DNA of 18,002 nucleotides from Actinomycetota bacterium (GCA_023488645.1 JAMDDL010000199.1:1-18002); one strand, 5' to 3'; shown: positions 8,182 to 16,308, counted from the first letter of the stretch. Numbers and translations: made by a program. The notes: generated by a model from the letters alone, not told the origin.

Positions 8182-9228
8182 ATGATTAATAACTTAGAAG
8201 TAGTCTATTATTCAGAACCTGTTACATCGACCTTAAAATCTTTAGCACTACTCGGTTTAGTTTATGATAAAGTTTATTTTCCTGGAGTGTTTATTCCAAA
8301 TAAAGGTGTAGATGAAAAAGAAGCAACCGAAATAGTAAAAAACTTTCGATTATCAGAACAAAAAGATTACAATCAAATTCTAACTATTAGATGTATTCAG
8401 TTCGCAATTAATTATAAATTTATAAAAGATTTTTGTGTATTTACGGGTAAATATGGATATTTAGGAACTTTAGAAGATGGGGCTGAAGAATTATCTGATG
8501 ATTTAGAAAAAATAATTTTTGGAAAACCTCCTGAAAACTTTTATCCCACATATGCTTCTGGATTATCAATATCATTACCCGGGGACAATGAAGTATCCGT
8601 TAATTTCCCAAGTTGGTTAACATATCCTCCAAATGCACTGATATATGCTTTAAAAAATTCAATACCATTAATCAATGATAACCCAAGCTTACCAATGCCA
8701 AGTGCCGGAATAGATATTAATCAAAGTCCAAAAAGCAATGCAAAAATATTATCACAAATACTTGCTCTAGAGTGTGTAAAATTAATACTACCAGATTTAA
8801 AAATTCAATCTTTCGAAGAAATATCAATCTTAAGGGAAAACACTAAAGATTACGTTAAACCATTTAGATTAAAAATGTTAGAGTTATGTGAATTTTTAAA
8901 CAGTAATATTACTTCTAAAACAAATATGAAAGAAACTATAAAAGAAGTAAAGTTTATAGCAGATACTAAAGTATTTCCAGAGATAATAAGGTTGGAAGAT
9001 TATATAAAAAATAAGTCAAAAAACTGGTTTAAAAGATTAATATTTGATTTTGGAGCATCTGTACCAGAAATATCTGCAAACTTCATCACTATGCCACCAA
9101 ATTTTGCTTTAGCAGCATCACTTTCAAAAGTTGGAGCAGTATTTATTCAGTCTCTTTTTAATATTTATGAGGATAAAAGAGACTTAGTTAAAAATGGATT
9201 CTATTACCTTTTAAAGCTAAAGAAATAA
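8182..9228 (+). CDS. Unrecognised 348-aa protein, third gene of the Type I operon
   Basis: I do not recognise a family. The gene begins 19 bases after the HsdM-HsdS fusion, on the same strand and with similarly AT-rich codon use, so it is probably co-transcribed. The protein appears soluble and cytoplasmic: there is no signal peptide and no long transmembrane segment. Visible features are a beta-rich, hydrophobic start (EVVYYSEP, then ALLGLVYDKVYFPG, about residues 5-36), a Pro/Gly/Ser-rich middle (about 115-185) and a helical C-terminal half with many Lys/Glu. A Gly/Ala-rich segment near 295-325 (FGASVPEI, FALAASLSKVGA) is less charged and might be a membrane-active or packing helix. The start resembles the opening of some uncharacterised DUF proteins found near defence genes, but I cannot name one. 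It could be an accessory or control protein of the restriction system, or an independent defence or cargo gene. Confidence 0.72.
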   Translation: MINNLEVVYYSEPVTSTLKSLALLGLVYDKVYFPGVFIPNKGVDEKEATEIVKNFRLSEQKDYNQILTIRCIQFAINYKFIKDFCVFTGKYGYLGTLEDGAEELSDDLEKIIFGKPPENFYPTYASGLSISLPGDNEVSVNFPSWLTYPPNALIYALKNSIPLINDNPSLPMPSAGIDINQSPKSNAKILSQILALECVKLILPDLKIQSFEEISILRENTKDYVKPFRLKMLELCEFLNSNITSKTNMKETIKEVKFIADTKVFPEIIRLEDYIKNKSKNWFKRLIFDFGASVPEISANFITMPPNFALAASLSKVGAVFIQSLFNIYEDKRDLVKNGFYYLLKLKK

Positions 9229-9436
9229 TTTGATATTCCTAAATTAGTCTTATATCCCAGTATATAATCCAACCTCACAAAACCCTTGATTTTCTTACGA
9301 AACACTACTAGCGTCAATTGAAAACGCCTTATTTTGTGCTTAATTTTGCTGTTTTTAATACTAAAATTTGTTCTTTTGAAATACATTTTTTAAGTATTTT
9401 TATAAAGAAATAGAAATGGAGTTAGTCTATAAGACG
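9229..9436. other. Convergent spacer between defence genes and acs operon
   Basis: This spacer of about 200 bases lies between convergent stop codons. I found no strong GC-rich terminator. The best structure is a 6-bp AAATAC/GTATTT stem near 9379-9400, which is weak. A 60-codon minus-strand frame (9204-9386) overlaps the end of the upstream gene and has no start-site support, so I do not call it a gene. Base composition changes across this interval. Confidence 0.5.
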
Positions 9437-10195
9437 TTATATACTCAATTTTTTAATAATCTCTTTTACCTGATTTAATGAGATGCTGTCATTGGGAAGA
9501 TCAAACACAGATTTGCCGGAAAGTTCCATATCGGTGATAGCTTCATCTGAATTTATCAATCCGATAGTTTCAAATTTTTGTTCTGAAATATAGTCTTTAA
9601 GTTTTGGGTCAAGATTTCCATTTATTCTATTTACAATTAAGAAAATTTTTCCTGCATTTATTTTTAATTGCCTTGTAAGGTCTCTTAATCTGGCGGCTGT
9701 AGCAATGCCCCGCATTGATGGATCTGATACAAGCAGAAGAAAATCTACATTGCTGGTTGTCTTGCGGCTGATGTGCTCCATGCCGGCTTCATTATCCATA
9801 ACAACATAATTGTAGTTCTTTTGAAGCATGTCTATATATTTTCTGAATAGATTATTTGCTGCACAATAGCAGCCGGGTCCTTCGCCCCTGCCCATAACCA
9901 GAAGATCAAAACCTTTGCCTTCAATAACTGATTGATGCAAATTCATTTCAACCATCTGATCTTTATACATTCCTTTGGGCAAAGCTGCGCCATCTTTTTT
10001 AAAATTCTCAACAAGCTCCCCTACAGTTCCGGTCACTTTAACACCCAGCATTTCATTTAAATTGGAGTTTGGGTCTGCATCCAGGGCAAGAACTGTGCCT
10101 TTGCCGCTTTCTATCAGAATTCTTATCATTAATGCGCTTACAGTTGTTTTTCCTGTGCCGCCCTTACCGGCGACCGCAATATTAATATTATCCAT
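9437..10195 (-). CDS. CooC/AcsF-type nickel-insertion ATPase, second copy
   Basis: The 252-aa protein is a MinD/ParA-like P-loop ATPase of the CooC family, which matures the Ni-Fe-S clusters of carbon monoxide dehydrogenase and acetyl-CoA synthase. Visible are the deviant Walker A GKGGTGKTT (about residues 10-18), the switch LDADPNSN (38-45), the CxC metal-binding pair Cys109/Cys111 (GPGCYCAANN) that bridges the dimer in CooC, and the DNEAGMEH motif (134-141). It is the last gene of the minus-strand acs run, 33 bases after acsV. The sequence differs clearly from the other CooC-type ATPase at 15444-16223 (GTGK versus GVGK, CYCAANN versus CYCPEN), so it is a paralogue and not a recent duplicate. 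Which target enzyme each copy serves cannot be told from the sequence. The ATG at 10195 has no good Shine-Dalgarno sequence. Confidence 0.88.
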   Translation of the reverse strand: MDNINIAVAGKGGTGKTTVSALMIRILIESGKGTVLALDADPNSNLNEMLGVKVTGTVGELVENFKKDGAALPKGMYKDQMVEMNLHQSVIEGKGFDLLVMGRGEGPGCYCAANNLFRKYIDMLQKNYNYVVMDNEAGMEHISRKTTSNVDFLLLVSDPSMRGIATAARLRDLTRQLKINAGKIFLIVNRINGNLDPKLKDYISEQKFETIGLINSDEAITDMELSGKSVFDLPNDSISLNQVKEIIKKLSI

Positions 10196-10228
10196 TTTTT
10201 TATTTTAAATATTTTTTCTTTTTTTATG

Positions 10229-12166
10229 TCATTTTCTGACAGGGTATACCATTGATTCCACATTTGGAAAATCGGTAAGATCAGTATACGGCAAAAATAA
10301 ACCTGCAATATATCTGTCCATAAACTTCATATTCATGGACAGTTCCAGATAAGTTATTTTATTTGCAATTTCAGCGGTTTGATTATATTTATTTTCTGAG
10401 AGAAGACTCATATAAGCACCCGTTATTGAGGTATTGCCAAGGAAAAAGTATTTATCAAGGTTTATATCAGGCAGCATTCCAATAAGTATTGCATTCTGAA
10501 TGTTGAGATTTTTTCCCATACCGCCGGCAATATAAACTTTTTTGATGTCATAAATTTCCAGACCCACTTCTTCCAGAAGAGTTTTAATTCCCGAATAAAT
10601 TGCTGCTTTAGCTCTCATTAAATTATTGATGTCAACCTCGCTTATATAAATGTCTTTTCCGCTGCCGCTTTCTTTAGCATCAACAATTATATACTGGCAG
10701 TCATTGTCAACACATTTTAAATATGGATTTTTTATATCTTTATTAAATTTACCCTTCCTGTCTATGATGCCTTTTAAAAACATCTCCCCCATGATATCAA
10801 GAAGTCCTGAACCGCAAATGCCAACAGGCTGGCAATCTCCAATAACCTCAAATTCACACCTGAAGGTATCCTCATCAATCAATACTTTTTCTATAGCGCC
10901 GTCAACTGCCCTGATTCCACAATCTACGCCTCCGCCTTCAAATGCAGGTCCCGCAGAACAGGAACAGCCTATCATCCATTCGCAGTTTCCGACAACCATC
11001 TCACCATTTGTACCCAAATCTATAAATAAGATAAGATCCTTGCTTTCAGCCATTTTGGTTGCTGAAATTCCTGAAGTAATATCTGCGCCTATGTAGCTTG
11101 CAACACCATTAATACTGTAAACAGTTGCATTTTTTATGCTCTTAATACCAGCTTCCGCAGAATTTATTTCAGGAAACTTGTTTGCAGCAATAACATAAGG
11201 ATCTTCCCTTATAAATCTTGGGGGAACGCCGTAAAAGATATGCATCATGGTTGAATTGCCCGCAACCATCAGGGTGTAAACATCTTCACAATCAATGCCT
11301 GTATTATTGATAAGTTCACTAATAAGATTATTTATGGTACTTAACAGCTCGCTTCTTAACCTGGAAAGTCCATATCTTTTCAAAGAAAATACAATCCTGT
11401 TTATTATATCTTCCCCGAATTTAATCTGCGGATTATAGTCTGAAGCATTATCAACTATCCTGCCGTCATTTAAATCAACCAGGTACAGAACAATTGTAGT
11501 TGTCCCTATATCTACTGCAATGCCAAAATTCTTTTTTGGCTGCTCGCCTGCTTTGATATCAATTAAGGTATTTATCCTCCTGTCAATGGTAACTGTTACC
11601 TGCCAGTCTTTTTCTCTCAGCACAAACGGCAGCTTTCTTAAAATATCAATGGGGATATTAATTTTTTGCTCTATATTTAAAGTATTTTTAATTGATTTTT
11701 CCAGACGGTAAAGATCGCTTGTACTGTAACCCAGCTTTGGCTTTTCTATTTTTATTGTTTCTTTTATCAGCCACGGGTTTATTTTTACTTCTGAAAATTC
11801 ATTTTCACTTACTGCAGCATATTTCTTATATTTATTTATGGAAAAAGCACCTTTTTCTATCCTTGTTTTAGTTTTTTTAAATTCAGGAATCTCAACAATG
11901 AGGTCGCTTTTAATCTTTGAGGCGCAGGCAAGAACATATCCATTTTCTTTGTCGTTTATATCTATAAATTTGGATTTTTTTGAAGAAACATTTCCCTCAA
12001 TTATTTTTACCCTGCATTTTCCGCAGGTTCCTGCACCTGCGCATGATGATTCCAATTCAAGGCCGCAATCAAGAATTGCCTGCCTTAAATTATAATCACG
12101 AATAACTTTTATTTCCTTCCCGCCTGGCAGGAATTTAACCAGATATTTTTGATATTCTTTGTTCAT
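10229..12166 (-). CDS. acsV: Reductive activator of corrinoid Fe-S protein (AcsV/RACo-type)
   Basis: The 645-aa protein combines an N-terminal plant-type 2Fe-2S ferredoxin domain with a C-terminal ASKHA ATPase domain. This is the architecture of RACo (AcsV, Orf7 of Moorella), which uses ATP to push an electron into the inactive Co(II) form of the corrinoid Fe-S protein. The cluster ligands are Cys42, Cys48, Cys51 (CAGAGTCGKC) and Cys81. A linker and middle domain run from about 95 to 210. The ATPase core starts with AVDIGTTTI (217-225) and continues with FIDLGTNGE (381-389), SAGPAFEGGG (404-413) and GICGSGLLD (449-457). Length and motif order match the family. It lies downstream of the Fe-S protein gene after a 165-base gap, the largest in the operon, so a separate promoter is possible. 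The electron donor of AcsV is generally uncertain. Here a NuoE/NuoF-like module is its immediate neighbour. Confidence 0.93.
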   Translation of the reverse strand: MNKEYQKYLVKFLPGGKEIKVIRDYNLRQAILDCGLELESSCAGAGTCGKCRVKIIEGNVSSKKSKFIDINDKENGYVLACASKIKSDLIVEIPEFKKTKTRIEKGAFSINKYKKYAAVSENEFSEVKINPWLIKETIKIEKPKLGYSTSDLYRLEKSIKNTLNIEQKINIPIDILRKLPFVLREKDWQVTVTIDRRINTLIDIKAGEQPKKNFGIAVDIGTTTIVLYLVDLNDGRIVDNASDYNPQIKFGEDIINRIVFSLKRYGLSRLRSELLSTINNLISELINNTGIDCEDVYTLMVAGNSTMMHIFYGVPPRFIREDPYVIAANKFPEINSAEAGIKSIKNATVYSINGVASYIGADITSGISATKMAESKDLILFIDLGTNGEMVVGNCEWMIGCSCSAGPAFEGGGVDCGIRAVDGAIEKVLIDEDTFRCEFEVIGDCQPVGICGSGLLDIMGEMFLKGIIDRKGKFNKDIKNPYLKCVDNDCQYIIVDAKESGSGKDIYISEVDINNLMRAKAAIYSGIKTLLEEVGLEIYDIKKVYIAGGMGKNLNIQNAILIGMLPDINLDKYFFLGNTSITGAYMSLLSENKYNQTAEIANKITYLELSMNMKFMDRYIAGLFLPYTDLTDFPNVESMVYPVRK

Positions 12167-12178
12167 AAAATCTAAACT

Positions 12179-12206
12179 ATTATAATATAACTCAACTTAA
12201 AAACAA
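12179..12206 (-). promoter_or_regulatory. Possible promoter in the gap upstream of acsV
   Basis: On the minus strand a perfect TATAAT (12184-12179) lies 16 bases after TTGTTT (12206-12201), a poor -35 match with only three consensus bases. Transcription would begin within a few bases of the acsV ATG, giving a nearly leaderless message, which would fit the lack of a Shine-Dalgarno sequence there. In DNA this AT-rich a TATAAT is easily found by chance. Confidence 0.22.
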
Positions 12207-12331
12207 GAAATCAGATTATTAAATCAGCAATAAACTACCTTTAAAAACAAAAAATGAGTGCTTAAAAATATTTTTTAAATATTTTGCTTATAGTTATTGC
12301 CTCTTTTTATCTTTAAATAGGGGTTATTTTA

Positions 12332-12961
12332 TCATGAGTCTGAGATCTGTGGAATCCTGTCTATACCAAAATTGGAAGGAAAAACTCCTGTCGGGCAGAT
12401 GTCCATGCATTCCATGCAGTCCACGCAGTATTTAAAATATGCTGAGTCAGGAACAAAGACTACTTTTTTGCTTGTCCCTCTTCCCACAAATCCTACAGCA
12501 TTATTTCCTTTAACCTCAGCGCAATATCTGACACATAAACCGCAAAGTATGCAATAGTCATTTTCTTTCTTAAATCTTGTATCGATTAATTTATATTTTT
12601 TGGATAAAGCCTTAATCTCGGCGTTAGAGGGAAACATCGCCATGTAAAGTTCAACCAGTATTTTTCTGACTTGTTCAACTTTTTCACTTTCAGTATTAAC
12701 TGTCAGCCCTTCTTCTGCGGGATAAGCGCATGAAGCAACAATCCGCTTTCTTCCTCTTTTTTCAATTTCAACCAGGCACAGCCTGCATGCTCCATGCGGT
12801 TTTACTTTTTCATGATAACATAAGGTCGGTATGTGAATTCCTGCTTTTTTTGCAGCCTGCAGAATAGTACTTCCTTCATCAATTTCAACCGGAATGCCGT
12901 CTATTAACAAACTGACTTTTTCTTTTTCCTTCATTGAGCTTATATTATTTTTATTTTCCAT
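12332..12961 (-). CDS. NuoG/HydA N-terminal-like Fe-S protein (2Fe-2S plus two 4Fe-4S)
   Basis: The 209-aa electron-transfer protein matches only the N-terminal part of NuoG or of [FeFe]-hydrogenase HydA. Residues about 16-95 form a 2Fe-2S ferredoxin domain with Cys48, Cys59, Cys62 and Cys78. Two 4Fe-4S motifs follow: C137-x2-C140-x2-C143-x3-C147 and C179-x2-C182-x2-C185-x3-C189. The His-Cys3 cluster of NuoG is not seen. There is no H-cluster domain and no molybdopterin domain: the protein stops soon after the second ferredoxin motif. It should pass electrons between the NuoF-like subunit (41 bases upstream) and an unidentified enzyme or ferredoxin. The ATG at 12961 is preceded by GGGGAA at suitable spacing, which favours it over Met10. 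It could be the small subunit of a bifurcating complex, or a linker to formate dehydrogenase, methylene-tetrahydrofolate reductase or AcsV. Confidence 0.85.
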   Translation of the reverse strand: MENKNNISSMKEKEKVSLLIDGIPVEIDEGSTILQAAKKAGIHIPTLCYHEKVKPHGACRLCLVEIEKRGRKRIVASCAYPAEEGLTVNTESEKVEQVRKILVELYMAMFPSNAEIKALSKKYKLIDTRFKKENDYCILCGLCVRYCAEVKGNNAVGFVGRGTSKKVVFVPDSAYFKYCVDCMECMDICPTGVFPSNFGIDRIPQISDS

Positions 12962-13002
12962 TATTTCCCCGTTAATTAATTTTTTAATTATATAGCGCAG
13001 TT

Positions 13003-14895
13003 TTAAACAAGCTCAAATACCTCTGTTTTTTTCTCAATAGCCATATATTTCTGCGGGCAGGCTTCCATGCATGCGCCGCATTTTATACAAATACTCTGGT
13101 TGATTTCATGAACTTTTTTAGCTTCGCCTGAAATAGCATCAACAGGACATGATTTTTTACACAGCATGCAGCCTGAGCATTTTTCAGGATTTATAATATA
13201 ATTTATAAGTGATTTACACACCATTGCAGGACAGGAATGATAATTGATATGAGCAAGATATTCCTGATTAAAATATTTTATCGTTGTTTTTACAATATTG
13301 GGTGCAGTTGTGCCCAGAGCACACAGCGATGCGCCTTCAAGCAAAACTGAAATATCTTCAAGAAGCTTTAAATCTTCAAGCCTGCCCTTGCCATCCATTA
13401 TCCTTTCATAAATATACATCAACTGCCTCAGCCCTTCACGGCATGGAACACATTTGCCGCATGATTCATCAGATAAAAACTTTATAAAATAATAAGCAAG
13501 ATTTACCATGCAGTCATCTTCATCCATGACAACCATGCCCCCTGAACCCATCATTGAACCCGCACCTGTAAGCGCATCAAAATCAACAGGCAAATCAAGC
13601 AATTGTTCAGGGATTACCCCGCCTGAAGGTCCGCCGGTTTGAACAGCCTTAAATTTTTTATTGTTTTTAATTCCTCCACCAACCTTATAAATTATATCCC
13701 TTAAAGTAATTCCCATAGGAACTTCAACAAGCCCTGTATTTTTTACCTTGCCAACCAATGAAAATATTTTAGTTCCGGTACTTGATTTGGTGCCGATGCT
13801 GTTGAACCATTCAGAGCCTTTATTTATTATCTGAGGGACATTTGCATAAGTTTCAACATTGTTGAGGTTTGTAGGTTTTCCCCATAAACCGCTTATTGCG
13901 GTATGGATATATTTTAGCCTTGGCTCCCCAACCCTGCCCTCAATTGCAGTTGTCAGGGCGCTTGATTCTCCTGAAACAAAAGCCCCTGCTCCTCTGTGAA
14001 CCTTTACATCAAAGTCAAAGCCTGAATTAAATATATTTTCGCCAAGAAAACCATATTCCCTTGCCTGCCCGATTGCGGTTTTTATGTTCTTCAGCGCCAG
14101 CGGATATTCCTGTCTGATATAAATATATCCCTCGTTTAAACCAATTGCGTATGCTGCTATTATAAGTCCTTCAAGCACGCTGTGAGGATTTCCTTCCATT
14201 GTTGCGCTGTCCATAAATGCGCCAGGGTCGCCTTCATCGGCATTTACAATTACATATTTTGGCTCCTCAACTGCATTTCGGGTTGTTTCCCATTTCAATC
14301 CTGCAGGAAATCCCCCGCCTCCTCTTCCGCGAAGATTTGATTTTTTAACTTCATCCAGAACTTCTTGCGGAGTCATTGCGGTTAATGCTTTAGCCAGCGC
14401 CTGGTATCCCCCAAGCATGATATAGTCATCTATATTTTCAGGATCCATTTTTGAGTTGCTGCCAAGTATTACGCGGTTCTGAAATTTATAAAAAGGAATA
14501 TCGGATACTTTTGTTACAAAAACCCCATCCTCATCCTTGTAAAGCAGCCTTTTAACTATTTCATCATTTAAAGTTTTTTCAATTATTTCAGGGATGTCAC
14601 CGGCTTTTACCTGAAGGTAGCATACTTCCTTCGGATAAATTATCATTATCGGACCTTTTTCACAGTATCCAAGACAACCGGTTCTTCGAACTACGACTTT
14701 TTTACTGCTTTTATTTTTATTCTTATCCAGTTCTTCTTTAATTAATTTGTAAAGCTCCTGAGGCAGATAAGCCTTGCATCCTGTTCCGCTGCACAATGAT
14801 ATTTCAATGCTGTCCCTGTATTTATTTTTAATTTCAAGCGCCTTCCGGCTTAGCTCATCTACTGAACTTGTCTTATTTTTTATTCCGATAACCAT
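13003..14895 (-). CDS. NuoF/HydB-like flavin and Fe-S subunit of NAD(P)H oxidoreductase
   Basis: The 630-aa protein has the HydB-type architecture found in bifurcating hydrogenases and NAD-linked formate dehydrogenases. In order: a thioredoxin-like 2Fe-2S domain (Cys35, Cys40, Cys74, Cys78), the FMN/NADH-binding core with GRGGGGFPAGLKW (190-202) and NADEGDPGAF (218-227), an SLBB region (about 375-450), the NuoF 4Fe-4S site (C479-x2-C482-x2-C485 and Cys525), an H553-x-C555-x4-C560 segment (NYHSCPAMVC), and two C-terminal 4Fe-4S ferredoxin motifs (Cys573-583 and Cys603-613). Complex I NuoF lacks the N-terminal domain and the ferredoxin tail, so this belongs to the soluble, HydB-like group. From memory, the His/Cys segment before the ferredoxin tail coincides with a zinc site in HydABC structures. 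The subunit should oxidise or reduce NAD(P)H and exchange electrons with ferredoxin. Start supported by AGGGTGA just upstream. It lies 18 bases after the NuoE-like gene. Confidence 0.93.
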   Translation of the reverse strand: MVIGIKNKTSSVDELSRKALEIKNKYRDSIEISLCSGTGCKAYLPQELYKLIKEELDKNKNKSSKKVVVRRTGCLGYCEKGPIMIIYPKEVCYLQVKAGDIPEIIEKTLNDEIVKRLLYKDEDGVFVTKVSDIPFYKFQNRVILGSNSKMDPENIDDYIMLGGYQALAKALTAMTPQEVLDEVKKSNLRGRGGGGFPAGLKWETTRNAVEEPKYVIVNADEGDPGAFMDSATMEGNPHSVLEGLIIAAYAIGLNEGYIYIRQEYPLALKNIKTAIGQAREYGFLGENIFNSGFDFDVKVHRGAGAFVSGESSALTTAIEGRVGEPRLKYIHTAISGLWGKPTNLNNVETYANVPQIINKGSEWFNSIGTKSSTGTKIFSLVGKVKNTGLVEVPMGITLRDIIYKVGGGIKNNKKFKAVQTGGPSGGVIPEQLLDLPVDFDALTGAGSMMGSGGMVVMDEDDCMVNLAYYFIKFLSDESCGKCVPCREGLRQLMYIYERIMDGKGRLEDLKLLEDISVLLEGASLCALGTTAPNIVKTTIKYFNQEYLAHINYHSCPAMVCKSLINYIINPEKCSGCMLCKKSCPVDAISGEAKKVHEINQSICIKCGACMEACPQKYMAIEKKTEVFELV

Positions 14896-14913
14896 TTCAC
14901 CCTGCTTTCCAAG

Positions 14914-15411
14914 TTATTTTACCTCACTAAATAATTTTTCAAGCTGCTTTGTGGAAGGATTGCTGTAATATCTTTCATTTAAAACCATTACAGGACCAAG
15001 CGCGCAGCAGCCAAGACAATTGACAGTATCAAGAGTAAATTTAAAATCATCGGTAGTATCTCCCGGATTGATGTCAAGAATATTTACAATTCTTTGCAGA
15101 AGATTTTCCGACCCTCTTACATGACAGGCGGTGCCGGCACATACCACAATTGAATACTTGCCCCTTGGTTCAAGATTAAAGAACTTATAAAATGTTGCAA
15201 CGCTGTAAATGTTTGTAAGAGGTATGTTTAATTTGCTGCTGATATTATAAAGTACAAACTTTGGCAGCCAATTAAATTTGCTTTGAAAGTCTATAAGCAT
15301 CTGTATCAGGCTGTTGCTTGAATAATCATGCTTTTTAAGAATTTTGTCAATTTCCTCAAAATCTTCTGTCATATCTTCCAACATAAAAAGCCCTTTTTCT
15401 CTTAATTTCAT
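14914..15411 (-). CDS. NuoE/HydC-like 2Fe-2S thioredoxin-fold subunit
   Basis: The 165-aa protein is the small 2Fe-2S partner of the NuoF-like subunit. A helical N-terminal region (about 15-80, including LPKFVLYNISSKL and YSVATFYKFF, typical of NuoE) precedes a thioredoxin-fold domain with cluster ligands C91-x4-C96 and C132-x3-C136 (CAGTAC and CLGCC). In bifurcating HydABC-type enzymes and complex I this subunit accepts or stores an electron near the flavin. The length matches the family. The start is uncertain: ATG 15411 gives residues KLREKGLF, while ATG 15384 (Met10) has a purine-rich AAAAAGGG ahead of it and fits the usual NuoE start about as well. It follows the CooC-type ATPase gene by 32 bases and precedes the NuoF-like gene by 18, so co-transcription is likely. 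Confidence 0.92.
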   Translation of the reverse strand: MKLREKGLFMLEDMTEDFEEIDKILKKHDYSSNSLIQMLIDFQSKFNWLPKFVLYNISSKLNIPLTNIYSVATFYKFFNLEPRGKYSIVVCAGTACHVRGSENLLQRIVNILDINPGDTTDDFKFTLDTVNCLGCCALGPVMVLNERYYSNPSTKQLEKLFSEVK

Positions 15412-15443
15412 CTTTATTTTTATATATTATATATTTTTTTAAA

Positions 15444-16223
15444 TCATTTATTTATAAAAGCATTAATCTTGTCTGCTGTTTTTGCAACCGCTGAAGTGAA
15501 CTTATCATCTGAGCTGCATGGCGAAATATTTTTCAAATCAGACTCCCTCACTTTTTCACTGTATGGAAGTTCTCCAATCACCTTAAAATCTTTAAGTTCA
15601 TTTTTTAAAAATTCAAGCTCATCTTTGCTTCTTATCTTATTTATAACTGCATAAACTGACTTTACACCTAAGTCCTTCGACAATTTCTTAATTGACTGAG
15701 CGGTCTGAATGCTTCTAAGGCCGGGTTCTGTAACAACTATCAGTATATCCATATTTTCACATGTTCCCCTACCCAGATGTTCAATTCCGGCTTCCATATC
15801 AAGAATAATAACCTCATCCCTGTCAACAACCAGATGTTTAAAAAGCCTTTTTAACAATATATTCTCGGGACAGTAGCATCCGCTGCCGCCTGCTTTTATG
15901 GTTCCCGCAGAAAGAAGCCTTACACCATTTACATCAATGCCATACTTTTGCGGTATATCATCAACCTTCGGATTCAATTTAAAATATGAACCGTATTGAC
16001 CTGGTTTTGCTCCTGTCCTTTCTTCAATCAAATCCTTCATCTCTGTAAGGGGCACTATTTTTGATGCTTCCCGGTAATCAAGTCCCAGCGCCCAGGCAAG
16101 ATTTGCATCAGGATCCGCATCAACTGCAATGACCCTGTAACCTTTATTTGCATAATATTTTGCCAGGCAGGCTGCAACCGTTGTTTTGCCTACCCCGCCC
16201 TTTCCGGAAACTGCTATTTTCAT
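15444..16223 (-). CDS. acsF: CooC/AcsF-type nickel-insertion ATPase, first copy
   Basis: The 259-aa P-loop ATPase resembles AcsF and CooC, which help load nickel into acetyl-CoA synthase and CO dehydrogenase. Visible are Walker A GKGGVGKTT (7-15), the switch VDADPDAN (34-41), the CxC metal site Cys116/Cys118 (GSGCYCPEN) that binds metal at the dimer interface, and LDMEAGIEHLGRG (141-153), the family's strongly conserved second motif. I chose ATG 16223, which gives the standard MKIAVSGKGG start. A TTG two codons upstream is possible but less usual. It lies 85 bases after acsE and precedes the NuoE-like gene. The symbol rests on family and neighbourhood; cooC would be an equally fair label. The catalytic CODH/ACS genes it should serve are not in view and are probably further upstream, beyond the right edge. 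Confidence 0.9.
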   Translation of the reverse strand: MKIAVSGKGGVGKTTVAACLAKYYANKGYRVIAVDADPDANLAWALGLDYREASKIVPLTEMKDLIEERTGAKPGQYGSYFKLNPKVDDIPQKYGIDVNGVRLLSAGTIKAGGSGCYCPENILLKRLFKHLVVDRDEVIILDMEAGIEHLGRGTCENMDILIVVTEPGLRSIQTAQSIKKLSKDLGVKSVYAVINKIRSKDELEFLKNELKDFKVIGELPYSEKVRESDLKNISPCSSDDKFTSAVAKTADKINAFINK

Positions 16224-16308
16224 TTTCAAACATCTCTTCTATATTATTTCTTAAAGAAATCCATCATAAATATCATCAAAATAATTTTGCCTGTAGCTTT
16301 AAAATACC

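Noticed and set aside
9204..9386. Minus-strand frame of 60 codons in the convergent spacer; a short piece (RLDYILGYKTNLG) recalls, from memory, a motif near the end of the LINE-1 ORF2 endonuclease domain
   Set aside because: The frame overlaps the real plus-strand gene, has no start-site support, and the similarity covers about a dozen residues with no upstream or downstream match. Chance is the best explanation; a BLASTX of 9200-9400 would settle it.
9419..9440. GTCT-ATA-AGAC dyad near the end of the second CooC-type gene as a terminator
   Set aside because: Only a 4-bp stem with a 3-base loop and no adjoining T tract on the relevant strand.
9975..10208. Plus-strand frame opposite the second CooC-type gene
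   Set aside because: It is a shadow of the minus-strand gene, with Pro/Ser/Leu-rich translation and no recognisable domain.
10650..11096. Plus-strand 148-codon frame opposite acsV
   Set aside because: Antisense shadow of a well-conserved ASKHA domain; low-complexity translation and no ribosome binding site.
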